DNA of 64,000 nucleotides, taken from Pseudobutyrivibrio sp. YE44 (lineage in GTDB: Bacteria > Bacillota > Clostridia > Lachnospirales > Lachnospiraceae). Positions 34,971-42,218 of the stretch are shown here, one piece after another. The stretch spans positions 62,001-126,000 of the forward strand of contig NZ_FMXT01000005.1 of assembly GCF_900104335.1 (NCBI RefSeq), in the 5' to 3' direction. Position numbers and translations under genes: made by a program. Every line of letters begins with the position of its first letter. Positions within the stretch are counted from its first letter, which is position 1. The notes beneath the pieces were generated by a model that worked only from the letters and a program-made list of their open reading frames with translations, ran no database searches and had not been told where the DNA came from.

Positions 34971-35046
34971 GGCCAGACACGGATGTTGGGCTATCAACAA
35001 AAACGGATTTAAATGCTAAATGGATTTAGCAGAATCTCATGGAGGA
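34971..35046 (+). promoter_or_regulatory. Candidate CsrA-binding sites in the fliC leader
   Basis: ACACGGATGT (34977-34986) matches the CsrA consensus ACARGGAUGU at nine of ten positions and lies in the loop of a small stem (GGCCA/TGGGC). Further GGA triplets lie at 35004 and 35021, and one overlaps the ribosome site GGAGG (35041-35045). A high-affinity site paired with one on the ribosome site is how CsrA blocks hag translation in Bacillus. Confidence 0.6.
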
Positions 35047-35052
35047 ATTATT

Positions 35053-36537
35053 ATGGTAGTACAACATAACATGCAGGCAGCTAATGCTTCAAGAACATTG
35101 AACATTACAACAGATTCTCAGTCAAAGTCTACAGAAAAGCTTTCATCTGGTTATAAAATCAACAGAGCAGCAGATGACGCAGCTGGACTTTCAATTTCAG
35201 AGAAGATGAGAAAGCAGATTCGTGGTTTGACCCAGGCTTCTACAAACGCATCAGACGGTGTATCTTCAGTACAGACCGCTGAAGGTGCCCTCACAGAAGT
35301 TCACGACATGCTCCAGAGAATGAACGAATTAGCAGTTCAGGCAGCTAACGGAACAAACTCAGAATCAGATCGTGACGATATCCAGAACGAAATCGGACAG
35401 CTTTCACAGGAAATCGATAGAATTGCATCTACAACAAAGTTTAACGAGACCTTCTTACTTAAGGGCGATATCGGATTAAAGAGAATGTATATCAACGCTC
35501 ACGACGCAGGTCTTGAAGGAACATTAGTACAGAACTCTACAAGAGCTACATTTACAATGGAATCTCTTGAAGCAGGTGAGAAGTACAGAATCGGTGGTAC
35601 TCAGTACACAATCGGTGCAAAGACTAATACAGAAGTTGCTAAGGCTCTTAAGTTTGGTGAGGGCATGTACGATGAGACAGCACACGCTGATACACAGGGC
35701 TGGAATATCACAGCTGGTGATACAATCTCAATCGACGGCAAGACCTACACAATCATCGACGGCGACAACTCAGACGTAGCAAACTCAAAGGTTACAAACG
35801 GATACCTTAAGAACCTCATCGTTGATGGATCAACTATCAAATACAATGGTAATGAAGTTACAAGATTCGCAACTCTCGATGATGAGACTGGTATCGATAA
35901 GTCTAACGCAACACTTATCACAGCAGAAGCAGCATACAACATGGTAGCAATCGAGCTTAAGGCAGCTTCATCAGTTGGTGCTACAGATAATGCAGCAGAC
36001 GTAGATAAGGATGCAGCAGGCAAGTACACATACGTATCAAGAGAGATTATGCAGTCCGTAAACGGCAACGAAGAGAAGAACACAACAATCAGCTTCTCAA
36101 TCTCAAAGGGTCACGTAAACGTACAGAATGCTCTTACACTTAACCTTCACGTTGGTGCTGACGCAGCAATGTCAAACAAGATCAATGTAGCAATCGAAGC
36201 AATGAACTCTAAGTCAATCGGTATCAACGGTATCAACGTATCCGATGCAACTGGTAAGGCAGCTACATACGCAATCGACGCTATCGCAGATGCAATCCAG
36301 AGAGTATCAGCACAGAGAGCAGAACTTGGTGCTATCCAGAACAGATTAGAGCACTCAATCCGCAACCTCGACAACGTAGTTGAGAACACAGAAGCAGCTG
36401 AATCTCGTATCCGTGATACAGATATGGCCGACACAATGGTTGAGTACAGCAAGAACAACATCTTACAGCAGGCTGGACAGTCAATGCTGGCTCAGGCAAA
36501 CCAGGCTACACAGGGTGTTATGAACCTTCTTCAGTAA
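35053..36537 (+). CDS. fliC: Flagellin
   Basis: 494 residues. The conserved D0/D1 ends are obvious: VVQHNMQAANASRTLNITT, EKLSSGYKINRAADDAAGLS and ISEKMRKQIRGLTQAS at the N-terminus, and RVSAQRAELGAIQNRLEHS, SRIRDTDMADTMVEYSKNN and QQAGQSMLAQANQ at the C-terminus. Residues about 150-390 form the variable surface domain. No cysteine is present, as usual for flagellins. ATG 35053 follows GGAGGAA by about seven bases; a longer reading frame from 35020 lies in the leader. Monocistronic, under sigma-28 and probably CsrA control. Confidence 0.97.
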   Translation: MVVQHNMQAANASRTLNITTDSQSKSTEKLSSGYKINRAADDAAGLSISEKMRKQIRGLTQASTNASDGVSSVQTAEGALTEVHDMLQRMNELAVQAANGTNSESDRDDIQNEIGQLSQEIDRIASTTKFNETFLLKGDIGLKRMYINAHDAGLEGTLVQNSTRATFTMESLEAGEKYRIGGTQYTIGAKTNTEVAKALKFGEGMYDETAHADTQGWNITAGDTISIDGKTYTIIDGDNSDVANSKVTNGYLKNLIVDGSTIKYNGNEVTRFATLDDETGIDKSNATLITAEAAYNMVAIELKAASSVGATDNAADVDKDAAGKYTYVSREIMQSVNGNEEKNTTISFSISKGHVNVQNALTLNLHVGADAAMSNKINVAIEAMNSKSIGINGINVSDATGKAATYAIDAIADAIQRVSAQRAELGAIQNRLEHSIRNLDNVVENTEAAESRIRDTDMADTMVEYSKNNILQQAGQSMLAQANQATQGVMNLLQ

Positions 36538-36564
36538 CATCAGAATTAGTTAACATAATAGCAA

Positions 36565-36595
36565 TCCCCACCTCTTCAAAGAGGTGGGGAATTTA
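36565..36595 (+). terminator. Hairpin after fliC
   Basis: TCCCCACCTC (36565-36574)/GAGGTGGGGA (36581-36590), a 10-bp perfect stem followed by a weak ATTTA tract. Confidence 0.7.
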
Positions 36596-36648
36596 CTAAA
36601 GAGAACAATTGAATAAAATTTTAACGAAGATAATTATTCTTCCATTCA

Positions 36649-36748
36649 AGCCTTCCCCTCGAGGGTTGCTAGGCTCCAGTGGAGCCTGTTTAGCAACGAC
36701 CGAGCCGGGAGGCGAGACAAGGGGCACCGGAGGTGACTGATGAGGTGG
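36649..36748 (+). repeat. Repeat family I, single-arm copy
   Basis: It holds the CCTTCCCCTCGAGG box, hairpin GTTGCTA...TAGCAAC enclosing GGCTCC/GGAGCC, the GAGCCGGGAGGCGAGA block, CACC/GGTG hairpin and GATGAGGTGG. Against the 14518 copy, the second pair of the long hairpin is T-A instead of G-C, a compensatory change. Confidence 0.85.
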
Positions 36749-36778
36749 AAGATTCATAAATAGAAAGAGGTAAGGCTT

Positions 36779-37276
36779 ATGGCATATTTTACAAGAAACA
36801 AGATGTTAACAATGGTTTTGGAGCTTTACACAGCAAATAACAGATTTGCTCAAGGTAGTACAGGAGATGACGCAGCTGACCTTCAGGTATTAATCGGATG
36901 TCAGCAGAAAGCATTAGTTTTAGGTGAATATCTCGAATCCATGGGAATGGATTACTCAGACATAGTTGAAAAGTTTGAAAAATACTGCAATATGATTTAC
37001 GATATAAGTGAGAACTTAAACGACACAGTGCTTGTTATGGAGCACAAAGCAGCCATAGCAAATGTACTTTCAGACATTCTCGCAGACATTGAAAACAGAA
37101 TAGTAGAAATTAGAAGTATTGATATTTACGACTTTAGAGGATTGGTGGATGCTCCTGGTGAGAAGACCATCGTCAGCAAGGAAATCAACCGATTGATTGA
37201 TGCTTGCTTAAACAGTGCAGGACCACTTAGTGAAGGAGAGGAAATGTACAGACCGCTGGTAGTTGGAACATATTAA
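36779..37276 (+). CDS. Protein of unknown function in the flagellin region
   Basis: 165 residues, soluble and mostly helical. No motif I recognise. Segments: YFTRNKMLTMVLELYTANNR, VLIGCQQKALVLGEYLESMG, EHKAAIANVLSDILADIENR. It lies between fliC and two glycosyltransferase genes and has its own ribosome site (AGAGGTAAGG), so a role in filament production or modification is possible but only by neighbourhood. A good hairpin (37289-37312) ends it. Confidence 0.6.
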   Translation: MAYFTRNKMLTMVLELYTANNRFAQGSTGDDAADLQVLIGCQQKALVLGEYLESMGMDYSDIVEKFEKYCNMIYDISENLNDTVLVMEHKAAIANVLSDILADIENRIVEIRSIDIYDFRGLVDAPGEKTIVSKEINRLIDACLNSAGPLSEGEEMYRPLVVGTY

Positions 37277-37288
37277 TAAAAAAGTTGT

Positions 37289-37313
37289 AAGGCTCGTCGA
37301 AAGACGAGCCTTT
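37289..37313 (+). terminator. Terminator after the 36.8-kb gene
   Basis: AAGGCTCGTC, GAAA loop, GACGAGCCTT, then T; compact and GC-rich. Confidence 0.75.
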
Positions 37314-37327
37314 AAAGCATTAAGGCA

Positions 37328-37428
37328 AGCCTTCCCCTTGAGGGGAAGGGGGAATGTAAGCGTTGCTTACTAGGCCACAAAAGTTGATTGCTAAAGCAAT
37401 CATCCTTTTGGACCATGTGATGAGGTGG
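37328..37428 (+). repeat. Repeat family I, variant copy supplying the ribosome site of the glycosyltransferase gene
   Basis: Terminator-like hairpin CCTTCCCC (37330-37337)/GGGGAAGG (37342-37349), then GTAAGC/GCTTAC and GATTGC/GCAATC hairpins in place of the usual centre, ending in GATGAGGTGG (37419-37428). The ATG at 37432 follows directly. Confidence 0.75.
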
Positions 37429-37431
37429 ACA

Positions 37432-39300
37432 ATGAACAATAAACCAAAAACAAAACTTCTAACAATTAGTCTATTATGCTGTGGCAGACCGGACACCACC
37501 GAGCGCTGCCTAAAATCCCTTATGCCTATCCGTCAGGCCATCGACTCTGAACTTCAGGTGGTAGACACCGGCTGTTCAAAGGAAACCAGAGCCGTAATCG
37601 AAAAGTATGCAGATGAAATCTTTGAGTTCAAATGGGTAAACGATTTTGCTGCAGCCAGAAACTTCCAGCTGGACCAGGCAAACGGAAAAATGTTTTTATT
37701 TATTGATGACGATGAATGGTTCCTTGATACGAAATACATCATCGAATTTTTCAAGGAAAAGGAATGCGTCACCTACAATATCGGCGGCTATTTCCAGAGA
37801 AACTATTTGGATTTCGATGGAAAAGAATACGATGATGTGGAAGTAATCCGCATGTGTTCAGTGACACCTGAGACCAGATTTGTGGGCAAGGTTCACGAGT
37901 ATATAGAACCAGCCTACGGCAACGCCATGTTCATGGACGCTAGGGCAGGTCACTTTGGCTATGTTTATGCAAACGAAGAGGATAACATCAAGCATTCAAT
38001 GCGAAACATTCCTCTTTTACAGGATATGATGAAGGAAGATCCTGATAACTTCCGCTGGCCTTATCAGCTTGCACAGGAGCTTAGGGCAACCAAAAACTAT
38101 GAGGAATTGTATAAGCTTTGCAAGGAAAACTACGAGAAAGCCAGCAAGCTAGAGGATAACGAAAGTGTCAGATATCGTGGCAGCTTTATTTGTGGTGTGG
38201 TCTATGCCCTGAGACATATGGCTAACAAAGAAGATGAAGTTATTGCCATTTATGAAGAGCAAAAGAAAAATCAAACCATTATGGACCCTGCTTTGTATAG
38301 CTTGGCATTTATGGCATCTTGTGAGTATTTTTCAATGCATGAAAACGAAAAATGTAAGGATGCCTGCAATTCTTATCTGAAATTCTATGAGAAATACCAT
38401 GAGGATAAGGCAAAATTCATCCTTGAGGGCGGTTTGTTCATAAACAACGCCTATGACGACACCAGCGTAAGCATGGTTTATTGCTTCCTGATGACAATCG
38501 GAATGGATGAGGACGATTATGGTCCACTAGTTCATTACTATAGAAAGATTGGTTGGAACTCAGGCGTAGTTCGACTTAATCGTGGCTTTATGATGATGCT
38601 TTTACAGAAGTCTGCAGAGATTGGTTACAAGAAGGAACTCCGGGATGTTTTAAATAAATTCTTTGTAAATAAGGGGTTCAGAGATCTGATTGAGCACGAA
38701 ATAGAAGAGATCTACACCGGCCTGACTGTAGAGCAGCTGGATAATATGAAGGCGGCCTTCAGAGAGACTGATGGTCAAAAGGAGATGGAGCTATTCCTGC
38801 ACATTCGCACTATGGAAAAGCGAATCAGCAGTGTGGAGTATTGGGAAAATTATAAGCAGCTTCGAGATATTTTAGAGGCATACGCTCAGGTTACTGTAAA
38901 GTGGCAGCGAGCTCACGACAATCTATTCCCAAGTGAAACAGCGACTTTTGCACTGGCACCAGAAACTAAGCTTGGCTGTGCTATCACAGATTTCTTGGAA
39001 GTGGCAGAGACTGATTCCACCAAAGCATTGAAGATCATTAAGGACATGTTTGGTCATCGCTCTATTATGACTGACACCATCCAAGCCCTTGGAAATCTTT
39101 ACAGCGACTATGTGAAGGTAAGGGTAGCCAAGGAAACCGACCCAGCAAAGTTCCAGGAAATGTATAACCTGGAGGAGCAGGTTCTTCGCCAAATCGCTGA
39201 CTTAGATGCCGCCGGCCACACCGACGAAGCTGTCGCCACCTACCAGCAACTCGTTCGTATAATAAGCGATACTTACGGAGTAGAATCGTTACACGTATAG
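37432..39300 (+). CDS. Family 2 glycosyltransferase with C-terminal TPR-like region
   Basis: 622 residues. Residues 1-200 form a GT-A glycosyltransferase of the SPBc2/TPR-associated type: LLTISLLCCGRPDTTERCLKS, then the metal-binding acidic motif FLFIDDDEWF and VGKVHEYIEP. The remaining 400 residues are helical with TPR-like spacing (PYQLAQELRATKNYEELYKL). Such proteins usually transfer sugars to proteins or surface polymers. Encoded after fliC, it may modify flagellin (inference). ATG 37432 is chosen because GAGGTGG, from the repeat, lies just upstream; longer frames would translate the repeat. Confidence 0.85.
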   Translation: MNNKPKTKLLTISLLCCGRPDTTERCLKSLMPIRQAIDSELQVVDTGCSKETRAVIEKYADEIFEFKWVNDFAAARNFQLDQANGKMFLFIDDDEWFLDTKYIIEFFKEKECVTYNIGGYFQRNYLDFDGKEYDDVEVIRMCSVTPETRFVGKVHEYIEPAYGNAMFMDARAGHFGYVYANEEDNIKHSMRNIPLLQDMMKEDPDNFRWPYQLAQELRATKNYEELYKLCKENYEKASKLEDNESVRYRGSFICGVVYALRHMANKEDEVIAIYEEQKKNQTIMDPALYSLAFMASCEYFSMHENEKCKDACNSYLKFYEKYHEDKAKFILEGGLFINNAYDDTSVSMVYCFLMTIGMDEDDYGPLVHYYRKIGWNSGVVRLNRGFMMMLLQKSAEIGYKKELRDVLNKFFVNKGFRDLIEHEIEEIYTGLTVEQLDNMKAAFRETDGQKEMELFLHIRTMEKRISSVEYWENYKQLRDILEAYAQVTVKWQRAHDNLFPSETATFALAPETKLGCAITDFLEVAETDSTKALKIIKDMFGHRSIMTDTIQALGNLYSDYVKVRVAKETDPAKFQEMYNLEEQVLRQIADLDAAGHTDEAVATYQQLVRIISDTYGVESLHV

Positions 39301-39360
39301 GCGTAACATGAAATCTTATTATTGTAAACTAGCTTGTGAGTGTAACTGCGGAGTAAAGTT

Positions 39361-40527
39361 ATGAGAAAAATTCTAATGTATCGCTGGAAAGCGTACAATT
39401 ACAAAGATGTTAAGTACACATTCGAAGCGTTAGGCTATGAGGTTGAGGAGGTCTACCAAGACCTCCTCAATTATGATGTAGATGAAGCCTTTGCTGAAAG
39501 ATTAAAATCCATAATCAAAGGGGATAGCTATGAATTTCTTTTTACTGTAAACTATTTCCCTCTAATTTCTAATGTCTGCCAGGAAATGAGATTGCTCTAT
39601 GTATGCTGGAGTTGCGATAATCCACTAATCTCCCTTTACCACCAGTCAGTTTTCAACAGTGTGAACCGAATTTTCCTCTTTGACTTAACGGGAGTGGAGG
39701 AGTTTAAAGGAATGGGAGTGGAACATGTCTATCACCTTCCTTTAGCGGTGGATACCAACAGATTGGATTATCTCTTTGCTAACTCCAAGGACGATAGTTT
39801 ATATGAAAATGAAATTAGCTTTGTAGGTTCCTTATATGAAAAGAATTCCTACGACAAGATGGAATTTACCTTGCCAGATTATTTGCGAGGATATTTCGAG
39901 GCTACCATGGAAGCTCAGAAAGACCTGCACGGCATCAACATCATCGATAGAATGTTGACCCCAGAGATACTGGCAGAGCTATCAAATTATTTTGAGTTGG
40001 AGAAGTCAGAGGATTCTCTTTCGGATTTGAATCTAATTTTCTCGGTAACAACCTTGGGCTTTAAGATTGCTCAGAAGCAGCGCCGAAGCATATTGATAGA
40101 GCTATCGAAACATCATGACGTAAGCATTTATACAAACTCTAATGTGAAGGATTTAATTAATGTAAATTATAGGGGAAGCGTAGATTACTGGAGCGAAATG
40201 CCAAAGGTTTTCCGGGGTTCTAAAATCAATCTGAACATGACCATACCAAACATTAAAAGTGGAGTGCCACTTCGTATATACGATATACTTGGCGCTGGAG
40301 GCTTCTGCATCTCCAACTTCCAAGCCGAGCTTCCAATGTTCTTCGAAAATGAAAAACACCTAGTATGGTATTACAATCAGCAAGACCTGATGGATAAAGT
40401 GAAATACTACCTTGCCCACGACACGCAGCGCTCCCACATCGCCCGTGAAGGCTACGAATACGTGCGTGCAAATTGCACCTATCAACAGAGAATAAATGAT
40501 ATGTTAGACATAATAAAAGCCATCTAG
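39361..40527 (+). CDS. CgeB-like glycosyltransferase (DUF3880 plus GT1-type domain)
   Basis: 388 residues. The N-terminal half (KILMYRWKAYNYKDVKYTFEALGYEVEEV, seen in parts, and FLFTVNYFPLISNVCQE) matches DUF3880, and the C-terminal half (NLNMTIPNIKSGVPLRIYDILGAGGFCISNF in parts, and RSHIAREGYEYVRANCTYQQRI) is the CgeB-type nucleotide-sugar-binding domain. Homologues attach sugars to spores, flagella or other surface structures. It follows the GT2 gene after 60 bases. Its stop codon lies inside the left stem of the structured repeat at 40520. Confidence 0.85.
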   Translation: MRKILMYRWKAYNYKDVKYTFEALGYEVEEVYQDLLNYDVDEAFAERLKSIIKGDSYEFLFTVNYFPLISNVCQEMRLLYVCWSCDNPLISLYHQSVFNSVNRIFLFDLTGVEEFKGMGVEHVYHLPLAVDTNRLDYLFANSKDDSLYENEISFVGSLYEKNSYDKMEFTLPDYLRGYFEATMEAQKDLHGINIIDRMLTPEILAELSNYFELEKSEDSLSDLNLIFSVTTLGFKIAQKQRRSILIELSKHHDVSIYTNSNVKDLINVNYRGSVDYWSEMPKVFRGSKINLNMTIPNIKSGVPLRIYDILGAGGFCISNFQAELPMFFENEKHLVWYYNQQDLMDKVKYYLAHDTQRSHIAREGYEYVRANCTYQQRINDMLDIIKAI

Positions 40528-40626
40528 TAACTATCAAGCTCTTAGTGTTGTACTGTGAAACGTGTTAGTTGAACAGTACAATATTAAGGCTTGAGAGTGT
40601 AACTAGATGGCGTAGTTTTTTGTTGA
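40520..40626. repeat. Structured repeat family II, copy C, acting as terminator between converging genes
   Basis: CCATCTAGT (40520-40528)/ACTAGATGG (40602-40610) forms the base; inside are CAAGCTCTTA (40534-40543)/TAAGGCTTG (40584-40592) and TGTACTGT/ACAGTACA. Read on the minus strand it has the family order CTAGTTAC...CAAGCC...GAGCTTG...TTACTAG. A T6 tract at 40616-40621 makes it a plausible terminator on the plus strand. Confidence 0.75.
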
Positions 40627-40627
40627 T

Positions 40628-41902
40628 TTACTGACTATAGTCAACCATCATTCCTGAGTAGGCGCTGGTTGCATAAGGTGCCGACAAGGTTTTGCCTGGA
40701 TTCTTATATTCCACAATGGCCTTGTCCACATAAGCCATAGGGTTTATAGACGCCTTAGAAGCCGCAGCCCTAATGGCAATCTTTAATTCGTTCAGTATGC
40801 TGAAGGCCTGGGCCTTGTCACTACTGTTAATAACTTCCGAAAGTCTCTGGCCGTCCAAACTCAGATGTCCAAAACCATCCATAGTAATACCTGCGAAAGC
40901 TAGGCTACCTGACATACCCTTTGCGATGGATGAAATCTCATTAAATAAAGTACGGTTCTGATGTGCACCGGTATATTTCAATCCGATGTCAATCATTCCA
41001 TTGTAGCTGTCTAGCAGCTGGTTAACTCCATCAGAAAGAGCTTCTGTATCGTTTTTCAAACCAACTGTAACTTCACCATGGGTTGGAGCCTTAAGCACCA
41101 GTTCGTAAGCCTTGTTTACAGTGAAGGTGTTTGATAGGGATTGATGCTCAACACCATTTAGCTTAAAGTCTGAATTGCTAGGCTGTTGTGTAATCCTATC
41201 AATACCAAGAATATCAAGCTCTCTTCGAGAAATTGTAGAAGAGATATTAAACAAGGTGGTTTCATCGTCTGAGATGCCCGTTGATTTGGAAGCTATCTGT
41301 ATAGCGTTCGAACCGTTCCTATCTTCTATGAGCTGTGCGCTCAAACCAACATCTGAAGTATTTATCAATCTAACAATCTTGTTCTGAACTCTCAGGTTAT
41401 CCTCGCCAGCATTAACATTAAACTGGAATTCATAGGAATGATTCCTGATATCCAAATCAAAGGAATATGATCCCGGTCTGAAGCTTTGCTCGTTAGGCTC
41501 CATGAAGTTTCCAGTGTTAATCTGAGGCTTTGCCAAGGAGTAAACTTCGATGGTGAAATCGTCCACATCAGAGTTTTCATCGCCAACATACATAGTTTCA
41601 ATCGTGTCAGGATTGGTGGAAGAGGCCACACGCTTATCAAGAACGGAGGCAATATCTTCACCAGCTGAAGAAAGGTTCGACACTGAAAGAGCCATATTGT
41701 TAGCATGCTCTTTAATATCTATTGCGAACTGTCCCATATCCTCTGTGTCCTTAATCTTGTAGAGAGGAGAGTCTTTGTTCGTCTTAACTATTCTATTGTA
41801 TGTGTCACGTAGCTCACTTTTCTTATGAGATTCGTAACGAGACCCTATGCTATCGCCATAGGTCGTCATGAAATAATTGTACGCTGTATCAATGCGTGAC
41901 AT
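40628..41902 (-). CDS. Divergent FliD-like (flagellar cap-related) protein
   Basis: 424 residues. ATG 41902 is preceded by AAAGGAGGG. The middle shows FliD features: DDFTIEVYSLAKPQ (like the strand that follows the FliD N-terminus), SDFKLNGVEHQSLSNTFTV and ELVLKAPTHGEVTVGLKNDTEAL followed by VNQLLDSYNGMID, which is the second FliD domain order. The normal FliD N-terminus (GLxSGLDT) and C-terminal coiled coil are absent; residues 1-90 are helical and the C-terminus ends in a short Tyr/Ser-rich tail. It may be an alternative cap, a flagellar-associated secreted protein or an adhesin. The gene is on the opposite strand to the flagellar operons, with a weak sigma-28-like box upstream. Confidence 0.7.
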   Translation of the reverse strand: MSRIDTAYNYFMTTYGDSIGSRYESHKKSELRDTYNRIVKTNKDSPLYKIKDTEDMGQFAIDIKEHANNMALSVSNLSSAGEDIASVLDKRVASSTNPDTIETMYVGDENSDVDDFTIEVYSLAKPQINTGNFMEPNEQSFRPGSYSFDLDIRNHSYEFQFNVNAGEDNLRVQNKIVRLINTSDVGLSAQLIEDRNGSNAIQIASKSTGISDDETTLFNISSTISRRELDILGIDRITQQPSNSDFKLNGVEHQSLSNTFTVNKAYELVLKAPTHGEVTVGLKNDTEALSDGVNQLLDSYNGMIDIGLKYTGAHQNRTLFNEISSIAKGMSGSLAFAGITMDGFGHLSLDGQRLSEVINSSDKAQAFSILNELKIAIRAAASKASINPMAYVDKAIVEYKNPGKTLSAPYATSAYSGMMVDYSQ

Positions 41903-41970
41903 AAGACGTCCCTCCTTTCTTCCTTGAATTTGGTGCCTTCGACAATCCATTGTCTAATGGCGGGACACAG

Positions 41971-41996
41971 ATATCGATACTTATACTTATAGTTAA
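41971..41996 (-). promoter_or_regulatory. Weak sigma-28-like promoter for the FliD-like gene
   Basis: On the minus strand TTAA (41996-41993), 16 bases, CGATAT (41976-41971). The spacer is one or two bases shorter than in the clear sigma-28 sites, so this is tentative. The rest of the 316-base divergent gap shows only a CCATT/AATGG hairpin near 41947 and the promoter at 42128. Confidence 0.35.
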
Positions 41997-42107
41997 TATC
42001 ATAATATCATATGTCAAGCAATTTGAAAACCCGCTAGGTTTAGTAATGTTTTCAGATAACTCAACAAAATGTAGTGGCAAAATAACATATCTTAATCTTC
42101 CGGTAAA

Positions 42108-42134
42108 AAACACCTAACCATCACATTGCCGATA
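42108..42134 (+). promoter_or_regulatory. Sigma-28-like promoter of the secreted beta-helix gene
   Basis: GCCGATAA (42128-42134, starting one base upstream at 42127 if the preceding T is included) is a perfect sigma-28 -10 element. The -35 region at the proper distance is only AAAAAC; a TAAA lies a few bases too far upstream. Confidence 0.5.
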
Positions 42135-42218
42135 AATGATGTTCACAACCAGATGGTTAAATACAACTTGTAAAGCACAGCAGGTGCAAAAAAATTAGAC
42201 TTAATTGGAGGAATAAGA

